Assembly (NCBI RefSeq): GCF_008086115.1 | Contig: NZ_VSIY01000004.1 | Location: 659,347-723,346, forward strand | Direction: 5' to 3' | DNA length: 64,000 nucleotides | From: Maritimibacter fusiformis | GTDB lineage: Bacteria > Pseudomonadota > Alphaproteobacteria > Rhodobacterales > Rhodobacteraceae | Part shown: piece after piece, positions 1-8,826 of the stretch | How positions within the stretch are numbered: position 1 is the first letter of the stretch | Layout: each line of letters begins with the position of its first letter | Notes under the pieces: model-generated | Told to the model about the DNA's origin: nothing | The model's input: only the letters and a program-made list of their open reading frames with translations | Database searches by the model: none | Translations under genes and position numbers: made by a program

Positions 1-45
1 CACATCTGCGTCACTTTCCGCCTTGTTCGCCACTCGCCTGCCACT

Positions 46-552
46 ATGGTCGCGGACATGAGCCAAGACAATGCGACAATCCTGGTCCTCGGCCTCGGCA
101 ACACCCTGTTGACCGACGAGGCGGTCGGCGTGCGTGTCGCCGAACACATCGCGGACCTGCCCGAGGCGGCAAAACTGGGCATCCGGGCGCTCGATGGCGG
201 CACAATGGGCCTGACGCTGCTGGTCGAGATGGAGGACGCCGACGCCATGGTGGTGATCGACGCGGCCTATCTGCAAAAACCGCCGGGAACCGTCGAGCTG
301 TTCGAGGGCGAGCGCATGGATCATTTCCTGCGCACCCGGGGGCGCAATCCGCATGACATCGGGCTTGACGACATGCTCGACGGTCTGCGCCTGCGGGGCG
401 CGGTGCCCGACCGGCGCGCGCTGGTTGGGGTGCAGCCCGCGGCGCTGACGGTGGGCGAGCACATGACGCCAGCGGTGGCCGAGGCGGTGCCGCGCGCCGC
501 CGAGGTGGTCTTGGCCCTGGTGCGCGGCTGGGTGGCGCAGCCGGCGAGCTGA
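46..552 (+). CDS. hupD: [NiFe]-hydrogenase maturation endopeptidase, HyaD/HupD family
   Basis: Cytoplasmic endopeptidase that trims the C-terminal tail of a [NiFe]-hydrogenase large subunit after the metal centre is built. The 168-residue product opens with the family strand LGLGNTLLTDEAVGV (residues 15-29). The Glu in that strand, the Asp in VVIDAA and the His in PHDIGLDD are the three metal-sensing ligands expected for the family, and the length is normal. Its likely substrate is the large subunit at 4171-5889, which ends in DPCLACAVH plus a 15-residue tail. The start is uncertain: ATG at 46 or the in-frame ATG at 58, neither with a strong ribosome binding site. The gene lies at the window edge, so any upstream operon partners, possibly hypC-F, are out of view. 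Confidence 0.92.
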   Translation: MVADMSQDNATILVLGLGNTLLTDEAVGVRVAEHIADLPEAAKLGIRALDGGTMGLTLLVEMEDADAMVVIDAAYLQKPPGTVELFEGERMDHFLRTRGRNPHDIGLDDMLDGLRLRGAVPDRRALVGVQPAALTVGEHMTPAVAEAVPRAAEVVLALVRGWVAQPAS

Positions 553-599
553 TACCCGCCGATGGCCACGGCGCAACACATTTCGATAATCGCATCTAA

Positions 600-613
600 T
601 TGATGCACATCAA
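600..613. promoter_or_regulatory. FNR/FnrL-type box upstream of the hydrogenase operon
   Basis: The sequence TTGATGCACATCAA is a perfect match to the FNR/Anr consensus TTGAT-N4-ATCAA. Its centre, 606.5, lies about 86 bases before the ATG at 693. A class II arrangement would put the transcription start near 648, with a weak -10 (CATTTT, 637-642). Anaerobic activation of the hydrogenase operon is the natural inference. Confidence 0.75.
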
Positions 614-620
614 GGCAGCG

Positions 621-643
621 CGCGCGAAAAGCGCGGCATTTTT
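621..643 (+). terminator. short GC hairpin plus T run after hupD
   Basis: CGCGC (621-625) pairs with GCGCG (631-635) around a GAAAA loop, and a T run begins at 639. The five-pair stem is short for an intrinsic terminator. It would end transcripts from hupD and overlaps the presumed -10 region of the next promoter. Confidence 0.35.
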
Positions 644-692
644 CTCCTGACGGTGCGTGGCGCCCGCTACGCGCCCTTCAGGGGGACAGGAC

Positions 693-1130
693 ATGACGGC
701 CGACGGATCAGCCCCACGAGGCAGAGATGCCGTGGCCGAGCTTCGCTCGCACATCTCCACCGGCAACGCCCGTCCGGTGCTGCACGAAATCCGCGCAGCA
801 CTCGAAGCGCTGTTGGCGACCGGCACCGAGACCATCATCGACCTTGGCGCGATCCCGTTCGCCGCTGGCGACGAGCGCCTGCTCGACAGCGTGCTTGGCC
901 CCGGCGAGGTTGTCGCGACGATCCGCGCGCTCGGTGAAACCCGGGTGCAGGAAACCGGCATCGCCGGGGTCTGGCGGGTCGATCACTTCGACGAGGACGG
1001 CGAGACGCTGTCGCGTTTCGTCGAAATCACCTTCATGCCCGAAATACTCAGAACGCAGCGTGCCGATGCCGAGCAGGCCCTCGACACGCTTGCCGCCCGG
1101 CTGGCCCGGCCGGACGCGCCCACCCATTAG
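693..1130 (+). CDS. hupH: HupH/HyaF-type hydrogenase expression protein, single-domain form
   Basis: Likely a cytoplasmic accessory protein for hydrogenase biogenesis. The 145-residue product resembles only the C-terminal conserved domain of HupH/HyaF, with the pattern IIDLGAIPFAAGDERLL, LGPGEVVATI and an ETGIAGVWRV strand. Full-length HupH/HyaF proteins are roughly twice as long, so this is a half-size version. I chose the ATG at 693 because GGGGGACAGG sits just upstream; an earlier in-frame codon at 657 would read through non-conserved sequence. It is the first gene after the FNR box, and its stop is 14 bases before the hydrogenase small subunit gene, so it is probably cotranscribed with the structural genes. 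Confidence 0.78.
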   Translation: MTADGSAPRGRDAVAELRSHISTGNARPVLHEIRAALEALLATGTETIIDLGAIPFAAGDERLLDSVLGPGEVVATIRALGETRVQETGIAGVWRVDHFDEDGETLSRFVEITFMPEILRTQRADAEQALDTLAARLARPDAPTH

Positions 1131-1144
1131 AGAGGAGCCTCAAC

Positions 1145-2239
1145 ATGGCCGACAAACCTTTGCTACCTGAATTGATGAAAGCACATGGGATAAGTCGGCG
1201 CGGCTTTCTCAAATACTGTGCCACGCTGACCAGCATGATGGCCCTGCCGCCGATCCTGGCACCCAAGGTTGCGATGGCGCTGGAGGGCGCGTCGCGGCCC
1301 TCGGTGATCTGGCTGAGTTTCCAGGAATGCACCGGCTGCACCGAGGCGATCACCCGCAGCTATGCCCCGACCATCGAAGACCTGATCTTCAACGCGATCT
1401 CGCTTGATTATCACCACACGCTGCAGGCCGCGTCCGGCGAGGCCGCCGAGGCGGCGCGCGAGGCCGCGATGGAAGAGAACTGGGGTAATTACCTGGTGAT
1501 CGTCGATGGCTCGATCCCGCTCGCCAACCCCGGGTTTTCCACCATCGCGGGCATCTCGAACCTCGAGATGCTGAAACAGACCGCCGAGGGCGCCGCCGCC
1601 ATCGTCGCGGTCGGAAGCTGCGCGGCCTTCGGCGGCATTCCCCATGCCGACCCGAACCCGACCGGCGCGGTGTCGGTGGCCGATATCATCACCGACAAGC
1701 CGATCATCAACGTGCCCGGCTGCCCGCCGATCCCGGTGGTGATGACCTCGGTGCTGGCGCAATTCCTCGCCTTCGGGCTGGACAGCATCGAGGTGGATGA
1801 CCTTGGCCGGCCCAAGGCATTCTACAGCGAGACCATCCACGACCGCTGCTATCGCCGCCCGTTCTACGACAAGGGCCTGTTCGCCGAGAGCTTCGACGAC
1901 GAAGGCGCGCGCGAGGGCTGGTGCCTTTACAAGCTGGGCTGCAAGGGGCCGACCACCAAGTCGGTCTGCGCCACGGTGAAATGGAACGACGGAACCAGTT
2001 TCCCGATCCAGGCCGGCCACCCCTGCCTGGGCTGCACCGAGCCCGATTTCTGGGACAACGGCGGCTTCTACAAGCCGCTGTCGGTGCCTGCGGGCGACTA
2101 TCGCAAGCTGGGCCTCGCCGCCGTCGCGGGTGGCGCCGTTCTCGGTGTCGCCGGGGGTGCGATCGCCCGTTCCGTCAAGTCGTCGGCAGCCGCGAAACAT
2201 GAGCCGGTCACGCCGGACGATCTGGAGAAGAAGTCATGA
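1145..2239 (+). CDS. hynS: [NiFe] hydrogenase small subunit, Isp type (group 1e-like)
   Basis: Electron-transfer subunit of a membrane-bound periplasmic uptake hydrogenase, expected to carry three Fe-S clusters. The 364-residue product begins with a Tat signal (SRRGFLK, residues 17-23) followed by a hydrophobic stretch. Cluster ligands are visible in FQECTGCTEA, VGSCAAFGG, NVPGCPPIP, GWCLYKLGCKG and HPCLGCTEPDFWD. A hydrophobic segment near the C-terminus (GLAAVAGGAVLGVAGGAI) is the usual membrane anchor. The next two genes encode a cytochrome b and an HdrD-like protein and the large subunit follows them, which is the hynS-isp1-isp2-hynL order described in Thiocapsa and Aquifex. The stop overlaps the isp1 start (ATGA). 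Confidence 0.96.
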   Translation: MADKPLLPELMKAHGISRRGFLKYCATLTSMMALPPILAPKVAMALEGASRPSVIWLSFQECTGCTEAITRSYAPTIEDLIFNAISLDYHHTLQAASGEAAEAAREAAMEENWGNYLVIVDGSIPLANPGFSTIAGISNLEMLKQTAEGAAAIVAVGSCAAFGGIPHADPNPTGAVSVADIITDKPIINVPGCPPIPVVMTSVLAQFLAFGLDSIEVDDLGRPKAFYSETIHDRCYRRPFYDKGLFAESFDDEGAREGWCLYKLGCKGPTTKSVCATVKWNDGTSFPIQAGHPCLGCTEPDFWDNGGFYKPLSVPAGDYRKLGLAAVAGGAVLGVAGGAIARSVKSSAAAKHEPVTPDDLEKKS

Positions 2240-2901
2240 ACAATCCGTATTTCGATCTTCTGATGTGGGCCCGCGGACCCGGTTTCGACATCGCCCTGAC
2301 GATCATGGTGGGGGGTATCCTGCTGCGCCTGGTCGAGATCTTCGTGCTTGGCCGCAAGAAGGACCTGGCCGCGCCCAAGGGCAACGGCGTGCTGCAAGGG
2401 CTGCGCACCGTCTTTACCCGGTCGGTGCCGCGCAAGGGCGCGATGAAAGAGGCGCCGGTGACCTATATCGCGGGCTACCTGTTTCATATCGGCTTTTTCG
2501 TCGCCTTCCTGTTTCTCGGCGCGCATATCGCGCTGATCGGCGACCTCATCGGCATCCAGTGGCCTGCCGCCAACAAGGCATTGATCGAGATCGCCACGGC
2601 TATCGCGGTCGTCGCGCTGATCGCGCTCTTGTGGACGCGGTTCAAGGACCCGGTGCGCCGGGCACTGTCGACCTTCGATGACTACCTTGTCTGGGTGCTG
2701 TCGATCCTGCCGCTTGTGACAGGCTATGCCGCGGTCAACACGATGTTCGGTGACAGCACCCTGATGATGGCGATCCACATGCTCTCGGCCGAGGCGCTGA
2801 TGATCGCGTTCCCGTTCACCAAACTGATGCACGCCGTCACCTTCGCGGTGTCGCGCTACTACAACGGTTCGATCCAGGGCCGGAAAGGAGCCGAATCATG
2901 A
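2236..2901 (+). CDS. isp1: Isp1, NarI-like membrane cytochrome b of the hydrogenase
   Basis: Integral membrane haem b protein that should carry electrons between the hydrogenase small subunit and Isp2 or the quinone pool. The 221-residue product has about five hydrophobic segments, including IALTIMVGGILLRLVEIFVL and a segment around FHIGFFVAFLFLGAHIALI. Histidines in FHIGFF and AIHMLSAEAL are candidate haem ligands, as in the nitrate reductase gamma family. It starts in an ATGA overlap with hynS and ends in an ATGA overlap with isp2, so translation is probably coupled. The call rests on fold type and gene order. Confidence 0.9.
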   Translation: MNNPYFDLLMWARGPGFDIALTIMVGGILLRLVEIFVLGRKKDLAAPKGNGVLQGLRTVFTRSVPRKGAMKEAPVTYIAGYLFHIGFFVAFLFLGAHIALIGDLIGIQWPAANKALIEIATAIAVVALIALLWTRFKDPVRRALSTFDDYLVWVLSILPLVTGYAAVNTMFGDSTLMMAIHMLSAEALMIAFPFTKLMHAVTFAVSRYYNGSIQGRKGAES

Positions 2902-4157
2902 GTGCTTCGCTTGAAAAGGGTCTGAACGCCCTGCGCGAACAGATCGACGCGCCGGTGGCCAGCTTCTTCACCTCCTGCGTGTCCTGCGGCATCTGCGCCG
3001 AGGCCTGCCTGTTCTACCAGGAGACCGGCGATCCGAAATACACGCCGATCCACAAGCTCGAACCGATGCGCCGCATCTGGTCCAACGAATTCACCCTTCT
3101 GGGCCGCGCCAAATCGATGCTGGGCATGGGCAGGAAGGTGACCGAACAGGACCTCGCGGACTGGGAAGAGCTGGTCTATGACAGCTGCACAATGTGCGGA
3201 CGCTGCACCCTGGTCTGCCCGGTCGGCAACGACATCACCATGATGATCCGCAAGATGCGCGAAGGCATGTCCGCCTCGGGCAACGCCCCCGAGGAACTGG
3301 TGGCCGGCGCCAAGCGGCACTGGGAAAAGGGCAGCCCGATGGGCGACCTGCTGCCGGCGCTGACCGCGCATGTGAAAAACGTCGAGAAATCGACCGGCAT
3401 CCAGGTCAACGTCGACAAGAAAGGCGTCGATTACCTCGTCATCCTGTCGGCCCAGGAGGTCGCGGTCTACAACGAGGTGATCGAGGCGCTGGCACGTATC
3501 CTCGACAAGGCCGGTGTGTCGTGGACGTTCTCGTCCGAGGCGTTCGAGGGCACCAACGTCGGCATCCAGATCGGATCGAAGGACCTGGCGCGCGAGTTCG
3601 TCAGCCGCACCGTGAACGCGGCCGAAAAGCTGAAGGTCAAGGGCGTGATCAGCCCCGAATGCGGCCACGCCTACCAGGCGCTGCGCTGGGAGGGGCCGAA
3701 CCTGATCGGGCGCACCTATCCGTTCGAGGTGGTGCATGTGATCGAACTGCTCGACCGGTTGCGCGCCGACGGGCGGCTCAAGACCAAGGGCATGGACCAC
3801 GCCAAGCTGACCTTCCACGACCCCTGCCAGATCAACCGGCGCGGCGGCATCAACCACGAACCGCGGCGGCTGCTGAACATGGTCGCGGACAATTTCACCG
3901 AGACCGAGGACGCCGGCACGATGAACTGGTGCTGCGGCGGCGGTGGCGGTGTCGGCTCGAACGAAAGCGCGACCGAACTACGCCTGCAGGCGTTCCAGCG
4001 CAAGAAACGGCAATTCGAGGCCGTCGCGCCCGAAAAGATCGTGACGATGTGCGCCTATTGCCACCACATCCTCGAGGAGAGCCTCGAACATTACGACATG
4101 GATATCGAGGTTCAGGGCCTGACCGAGTTGATGGCCGAATATCTCGAAGACGCATGA
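2898..4157 (+). CDS. isp2: Isp2, HdrD-like iron-sulfur protein of the hydrogenase
   Basis: Peripheral cytoplasmic Fe-S protein related to heterodisulfide reductase subunit D, thought to pass electrons on from Isp1. The 419-residue product has two 4Fe-4S motifs near the N-terminus (CVSCGICAEACLF, residues 27-39, and CTMCGRCTLVCPVG, 97-110). Two CCG-type cysteine-rich regions follow, seen in SPECGHAY, FHDPCQINRRGG, NWCCGGGGGVG and CAYCHHILE. Its usual place between hydrogenase subunits defines the Isp-type enzyme. It may act in sulfur-linked or quinone-linked electron flow; the sequence alone does not decide. A 13-base gap with a GAGAGGG ribosome binding site separates it from the large subunit gene. 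Confidence 0.93.
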   Translation: MSASLEKGLNALREQIDAPVASFFTSCVSCGICAEACLFYQETGDPKYTPIHKLEPMRRIWSNEFTLLGRAKSMLGMGRKVTEQDLADWEELVYDSCTMCGRCTLVCPVGNDITMMIRKMREGMSASGNAPEELVAGAKRHWEKGSPMGDLLPALTAHVKNVEKSTGIQVNVDKKGVDYLVILSAQEVAVYNEVIEALARILDKAGVSWTFSSEAFEGTNVGIQIGSKDLAREFVSRTVNAAEKLKVKGVISPECGHAYQALRWEGPNLIGRTYPFEVVHVIELLDRLRADGRLKTKGMDHAKLTFHDPCQINRRGGINHEPRRLLNMVADNFTETEDAGTMNWCCGGGGGVGSNESATELRLQAFQRKKRQFEAVAPEKIVTMCAYCHHILEESLEHYDMDIEVQGLTELMAEYLEDA

Positions 4158-4170
4158 GAGGGAAAACAGA

Positions 4171-5889
4171 ATGAACAAGAGACTCGTCGTTGACCCGATC
4201 ACACGGATCGAGGGCCACCTTCGCATCGAGGCACAGATGGACGGCAACACCATCGCCGAGGCCTATTCCTCGGGAACCATGGTGCGCGGCATCGAGATCA
4301 TCCTCAAGGGCCGCGACCCGCGCGACGCCTGGGCCTTTGCCCAGCGCATCTGCGGCGTCTGCACCCTTGTCCACGGCATCGCAAGCGTGCGCGCCGTCGA
4401 GGATGCGCTGAAGATCGAGGTGCCCAAGAACGCGCAACTGATCCGCAACCTGATGATCGCGGCGCAATTCGTGCATGACCACGTGATGCACTTCTATCAC
4501 CTGCATGCGCTCGACTGGGTCGACGTGGTCTCGGCGCTCGACGCCGACCCGGCGGCCACCGCCGAGCTGGCCTCGTCGCTGTCGTCCTATCCGAAATCGA
4601 GCCCGGGCTACTTCGCGGACGTGAAGAAAAAGCTCAAGACCTTCGTCGATCAGGGCCAGCTTGGCATCTTCGCCAACGGCTACTGGGGGCATTCGGCCTA
4701 CAAGCTGCCGCCCGAGGCCAACCTGATGGCGGTGGCGCATTACCTCGACGCGCTGGAATGGCAGCGCGACGTGGTCAAGCTGCAGGCGATCTTCGGCGGC
4801 AAGAACCCGCACCCGAACTTCCTGGTCGGCGGCGTGCCCAGCCCGATCTCGCCCAACGCCGATGGCGGGCTGACGATGGAGGACCTGTCGGAAGTCTCGC
4901 GCGTGATCACCAAGATGGAGGATTTCGTCAACCAGGTCTATCTGCCCGACACGTTGGCGATCGCATCCTTCTACAAGGACTGGGGCGCGATCGGCGAAGG
5001 CGTCGGCAACTTCCTGACCTACGGCGATTTCCCGACCGGCGCGACCAGCGATGCCGCGTCCTTCCTGGTGCCGCGCGGCGCGATCCTGGGCCGCGACCTG
5101 TCCACCGTGCACGAGGTCGATCTGCACGCGGACAGCCAGATCCAGGAGTTCGTCGATCACGCCTGGTATCAATACGAAGGCGGCGAGGGCACCGGCCTGC
5201 ACCCCTACAAGGGCGAGACCGAGTTCGATTTCACCGGCCCGAACCCACCCTATGACCAGCTTGATGTCGAGGGCGGCTATAGCTGGATCAAGTCGCCGCG
5301 CTGGAACGGCAAGGCGATGGAGGTCGGGCCGCTTGCGCGGGTGCTGATGCTCTATGCCTCGGGCAACGATCACGCCAGGGAACTGGTCGATTCGACGCTG
5401 TCCACGCTGGATGTCCCGGTCGAGGCGCTGTTCTCGACGCTGGGGCGCACCGCGGCGCGCACGCTGGAGACCAAGATGTTCGTCGACTGGATGCGCGGCT
5501 GGTATGACGATCTTCTCGCCAACATCCGCACCGGCGATCTCAAGACCCACAACCAGGAACGCTGGGAGCCGAAAACCTGGCCCAAGACCGCGCAGGGCGC
5601 GGGCTACATGGAGGCACCGCGCGGCGCGCTGGGCCATTGGCTGGTGATCGAGGATCAGAAAATCGCCAATTATCAGGCGGTTGTGCCCACGACCTGGAAC
5701 GCCGGGCCGCGTGATGCGGGCGGTCAGGAAGGCCCCTACGAGGCGGCGCTGAAGGGCCACACGCTCGCCAACCCCGAGCAGCCTCTGGAGATTCTGCGCA
5801 CCATCCATTCGTTCGATCCCTGTCTGGCCTGCGCCGTGCACATGGTCGGCGAGGATGGCAAGGAAACCATGCAGATCAAGGTAAGCTGA
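4171..5889 (+). CDS. hynL: [NiFe] hydrogenase large subunit
   Basis: Catalytic subunit that oxidises or forms H2 at a Ni-Fe(CN)2CO centre; exported with the small subunit by Tat hitch-hiking. The 572-residue product has both metal-binding motifs: RICGVC (Cys61 and Cys64) and DPCLACAVH (Cys551 and Cys554). The last 15 residues after His557 form the tail removed by the maturation protease. The N-terminal DPITRIEGH signature is intact. Length and all four cysteines indicate a functional enzyme. The next gene, hupK, is a degenerate paralogue of this protein. Confidence 0.97.
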   Translation: MNKRLVVDPITRIEGHLRIEAQMDGNTIAEAYSSGTMVRGIEIILKGRDPRDAWAFAQRICGVCTLVHGIASVRAVEDALKIEVPKNAQLIRNLMIAAQFVHDHVMHFYHLHALDWVDVVSALDADPAATAELASSLSSYPKSSPGYFADVKKKLKTFVDQGQLGIFANGYWGHSAYKLPPEANLMAVAHYLDALEWQRDVVKLQAIFGGKNPHPNFLVGGVPSPISPNADGGLTMEDLSEVSRVITKMEDFVNQVYLPDTLAIASFYKDWGAIGEGVGNFLTYGDFPTGATSDAASFLVPRGAILGRDLSTVHEVDLHADSQIQEFVDHAWYQYEGGEGTGLHPYKGETEFDFTGPNPPYDQLDVEGGYSWIKSPRWNGKAMEVGPLARVLMLYASGNDHARELVDSTLSTLDVPVEALFSTLGRTAARTLETKMFVDWMRGWYDDLLANIRTGDLKTHNQERWEPKTWPKTAQGAGYMEAPRGALGHWLVIEDQKIANYQAVVPTTWNAGPRDAGGQEGPYEAALKGHTLANPEQPLEILRTIHSFDPCLACAVHMVGEDGKETMQIKVS

Positions 5890-5896
5890 GGGAAGA

Positions 5897-6799
5897 ATGG
5901 CCGGGATATCCGCAGACATCGGCGGCGCGATCCGCGTGGTGCTGCGGCCTGACGGAGGGCGGATCGGGGCGGTTGAAATCGCCTCGACCCGCCCCGCCGG
6001 GGCCGCGCGCCTCTTCGTGGGCAAGCCGGTCGGGGACATGACGGCCAGCATCGGCCGGGTGTTCTCGCTCTGCGGCAAGGCGCAGACGGTGGCGGCGCTG
6101 CGGGCTTCCGAGGCCGCCCTTGGCCTGCCGCCCGCGCCCGGGGTCGAGGCCCTGCGCGAGGCGCTGCGCCTGGCCGAGATGATGACCCAGACCGCGATGC
6201 GCCTGGGGCTGCACTGGACGCGGGCGCTGGACCTGCCGATCCGCGCCGACCTCGTGCGCGCGGCACTGGCCGCCGAGGCGGCGCTGGCGCGTTTCGCGGG
6301 CGAGGGCTGGGCCTTGCCCGGGGCAGGGGTCGCGGCGCGGCCGGAGTTCGGCACGCCCTACGCGATGTTCGCGGGCGATCCGCTGGTGGCCGATCTGCAA
6401 GGCGCGCTCGCCGCGCGCGGGCTGGAGGATTTCGGCACCGGCATGGGCCTGTCCGCCCGGTTGGCGGCCAGCGCCGAAACGCTTGCCGGTCTTCCCGGCC
6501 AGATCGCCGACGCCCTGGCGAAGGTCACCCCGACCGAGGCCCGCATCCCGCCGCGCAGCAGCGGTGACGGCGCGGCCACCGTCGAGACCGCGCGCGGCCC
6601 GCTGACCCACCGGGTCCGCGTGGATGACGGCATCGTCACCGACTGCGAAACCGACGCCCCGACCGAGGCGAATTTTGCCCCCGGCGGCCCGGTCGTCACC
6701 GGGCTGACAGGACAGGCGCTCGACCCGGTCGCCGCCGAGCTTCACGTCTTCGCCATCGACCCCTGCGTCGCCTGTTCGGTGGAGGTGCAGGATGCATGA
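5897..6799 (+). CDS. hupK: HupK-like hydrogenase assembly factor, degenerate large-subunit paralogue
   Basis: Probable cytoplasmic accessory protein for NiFe(CN)2CO assembly, proposed for HupK to act as a scaffold or protector of the large subunit in microaerobic bacteria. The 300-residue product keeps traces of both large-subunit motifs: FSLCGKAQ (one cysteine, Cys59, in place of RICGVC) and DPCVACSVEV at the C-terminus (Cys290 and Cys293), with no cleavable tail. It is otherwise rich in Ala, Gly and Arg. It begins eight bases after hynL and its last codons overlap hypA by eight bases, so it belongs to the same transcript. Confidence 0.85.
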   Translation: MAGISADIGGAIRVVLRPDGGRIGAVEIASTRPAGAARLFVGKPVGDMTASIGRVFSLCGKAQTVAALRASEAALGLPPAPGVEALREALRLAEMMTQTAMRLGLHWTRALDLPIRADLVRAALAAEAALARFAGEGWALPGAGVAARPEFGTPYAMFAGDPLVADLQGALAARGLEDFGTGMGLSARLAASAETLAGLPGQIADALAKVTPTEARIPPRSSGDGAATVETARGPLTHRVRVDDGIVTDCETDAPTEANFAPGGPVVTGLTGQALDPVAAELHVFAIDPCVACSVEVQDA

Positions 6800-7133
6800 A
6801 ATGGCCCTGGCCGAAAGCGTCGTCCAGATCGCCGTGGATCAGGCCCGCGCCGCCGGGGCCGACAGGATCGTTGCGGTCTGGCTGGAAATCGGCCAACTCA
6901 GCCATGTCGAACCGGACGCGATGCGGTTTTGCTTCGACGCGGTGGCGGCAGGCACACCCGCCGCCGGCGCGCGGCTGGAAATTGACAGGGTGCCGGGCAA
7001 GGCCTGGTGCCACGATTGCGGTGCCGAGGTGGCGATCCCCCGGCTTGGCGCCGAATGCCCGTCCTGCGGCGGCTACAAGTTGCAGGTCTCGGGCGGCGAT
7101 GACATGCGGGTCAAGGAAATGGAGGTGTCCTGA
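6792..7133 (+). CDS. hypA: HypA nickel metallochaperone
   Basis: Delivers nickel to the hydrogenase large subunit together with HypB. The 113-residue product starts [11 protein letters not shown], with His2 the conserved nickel ligand, and carries a zinc ribbon built from CHDC and CPSC about 17 residues apart. Length is normal. It overlaps the end of hupK, and its stop shares a base with the hypB ATG (TGATG), which indicates translational coupling. Confidence 0.97.
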   Translation: MHEMALAESVVQIAVDQARAAGADRIVAVWLEIGQLSHVEPDAMRFCFDAVAAGTPAAGARLEIDRVPGKAWCHDCGAEVAIPRLGAECPSCGGYKLQVSGGDDMRVKEMEVS

Positions 7134-8005
7134 TGTGCACGACATGCGGATGCGGTGAAGGCGAAGTCAGGATCGAAGGCGCGAGCGAGGGCGGGGCTGG
7201 CGGGCACGCCCACCATCACCATCACCACCACGGCCACGACCATCACCACCACCACCACGAGGCGGAAAACGGAGACATGCACTTCGGCACCGGGCTTGGC
7301 GGCAGTCACACGCCGGGGATGAGCCAGACGCGCATCGTCCAAATCGAACAGGACATCCTGTCCAAGAACGACCACCTGGCCGCGCACAACCGCGAGGATC
7401 TGGCGCGCGCCGGTGTGCTGGCGCTGAACCTCGTGTCGTCGCCGGGGTCCGGCAAGACCACGCTGCTTGCCCGCACGGCGCGGGACATGGCGAAAAAACA
7501 CCCGATCGCGGTGATCGAGGGCGACCAGCAGACGACGCTGGATGCCGACCGCATCCGCGAGACCGGCGCGCGGGCCATTCAGGTCAACACCGGCAAGGGC
7601 TGTCACCTCGACGCCGACATGGTCGGGCGCGCGATCCACAAGCTTGCCCCCGAAAAGGGCAGCCTTCTGTTCATCGAGAACGTCGGCAACCTGGTCTGCC
7701 CGGCCGGGTTCGACCTGGGCGAAGCGGCCAAGGTGGTGATCCTGTCGGTGACCGAGGGTGAGGACAAGCCGTTGAAATACCCCGACATGTTCCGCGCCGC
7801 CCGGCTGATGGTGCTGAACAAGTCAGACCTTCTGCCCTATGTGCCCTTCGATGTCGACAAATGCATCGAATACGCCCGCCGGGTGAACCCGCAGATCGGC
7901 GTGTTGACGGTGTCGGCGCTGACCGGCGAGGGGCTCGACACCTGGTATGCCTGGATCGAGGCGGTCAGGGCCGAACAGGTGGCGCTGGCCGGGGCAAGTG
8001 GATAG
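7133..8005 (+). CDS. hypB: HypB, GTP-dependent nickel insertion protein with His-rich tract
   Basis: SIMIBI GTPase that supplies nickel for hydrogenase maturation. The 290-residue product begins [10 protein letters not shown], the high-affinity N-terminal nickel motif. A histidine-rich segment follows (about residues 24-42; runs of 7 and 6 His), of the type proposed to store nickel. The G domain shows [11 protein letters not shown] (P-loop), [10 protein letters not shown] and [14 protein letters not shown] supplies the metal site in the G domain. It is the last hyp gene visible; hypC, D, E and F must lie elsewhere, possibly just left of this window. Confidence 0.97.
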   Translation: MCTTCGCGEGEVRIEGASEGGAGGHAHHHHHHHGHDHHHHHHEAENGDMHFGTGLGGSHTPGMSQTRIVQIEQDILSKNDHLAAHNREDLARAGVLALNLVSSPGSGKTTLLARTARDMAKKHPIAVIEGDQQTTLDADRIRETGARAIQVNTGKGCHLDADMVGRAIHKLAPEKGSLLFIENVGNLVCPAGFDLGEAAKVVILSVTEGEDKPLKYPDMFRAARLMVLNKSDLLPYVPFDVDKCIEYARRVNPQIGVLTVSALTGEGLDTWYAWIEAVRAEQVALAGASG

Positions 8006-8046
8006 GTGTTCGCGATACACATGGCAAACCGCAAGGACACGACCCG

Positions 8047-8742
8047 ATGAACGATTTTCTGTTCCCGCCCTCCGCCACCCCCGCAATCCCGGTCGAGGGC
8101 GGCGGGCTGTATCCGGTGAACCGTATTTTCTGCGTCGGCCGCAACTATGCCGCCCATGCCGCCGAAATGGGCACCGAGGCTGCCACAGATGCGCCGTTCT
8201 ATTTCACCGTGACACCGGCCCACATGCTGCTGTCGGGCGCGGTGCTGCCCTATCCGCCGGGCACCGGGAACTTCCACTACGAAATGGAGCTGGCGCTGGC
8301 GATCGGCAAGCCGGTGTTTCGCGCCGCGCCCGAGGACGCGGCGGATGCCATCCTGGGGTATTGCTGCGCGCTCGACATGACCCGGCGCGATGTGCAGATC
8401 CAGGCGCGCGAACAGCAGCGGCCCTGGGATCTGGGCAAGGATGTCGAGGGCGGCGCGGTCTTCGCCCCGCTGACCCGGGCCGGGGATTTCGGCGCGGTCG
8501 CATCGCAGCGCATCCACCTCGCGGTCAACGGCGAGGTCCGGCAGGACGCAAACCTGTCCGAGCTGATCCATTCGCCCGCCGCGATCGTCGCGCACCTGTC
8601 GGGGTTCTATCACCTTGCGCCGGGCGACATGATCATGACCGGCACGCCGGCGGGCGTCGGGCCGGTGGTGGCCGGCGACGAGATCACCGGCGGGATCGAG
8701 GGGCTTGCGCCCATCGCGCTGAGCATCGGCGCGGCGGAATAG
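8047..8742 (+). CDS. fumarylacetoacetate hydrolase family protein
   Basis: Metal-dependent hydrolase or decarboxylase acting on a beta-diketo acid; substrate unknown, with fumarylpyruvate or acylpyruvate possible. The 231-residue single-domain product shows the family opening NRIFCVGRNYAAHAAEMG, the metal ligands in HYEMELALAIG, and the closing motifs GDMIMTGTPAGVGPV and GDEITGGIEGLAPI. I start it at the ATG at 8047 because upstream in-frame sequence overlaps hypB and is not conserved. It lies 41 bases after hypB in the same direction; any link to hydrogenase is likely only positional. Confidence 0.9.
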   Translation: MNDFLFPPSATPAIPVEGGGLYPVNRIFCVGRNYAAHAAEMGTEAATDAPFYFTVTPAHMLLSGAVLPYPPGTGNFHYEMELALAIGKPVFRAAPEDAADAILGYCCALDMTRRDVQIQAREQQRPWDLGKDVEGGAVFAPLTRAGDFGAVASQRIHLAVNGEVRQDANLSELIHSPAAIVAHLSGFYHLAPGDMIMTGTPAGVGPVVAGDEITGGIEGLAPIALSIGAAE

Positions 8743-8826
8743 GGGTGTTGGGCGGGTGCGGTTTCGGTGTATCCTGAGCGCAGGGCAGCACGCAGCTGGA
8801 GGTGTCGGTTTGCCGATGGGGGTGAC

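Noticed and set aside
1163..2200. Long minus-strand frames opposite the hydrogenase and other genes
   Set aside because: They are arginine- and histidine-rich shadows caused by high GC at third codon positions.
7205..7262. Dense CAC/CAT runs that look like a simple repeat
   Set aside because: They encode the His-rich segment of HypB in frame, a known feature of the family.
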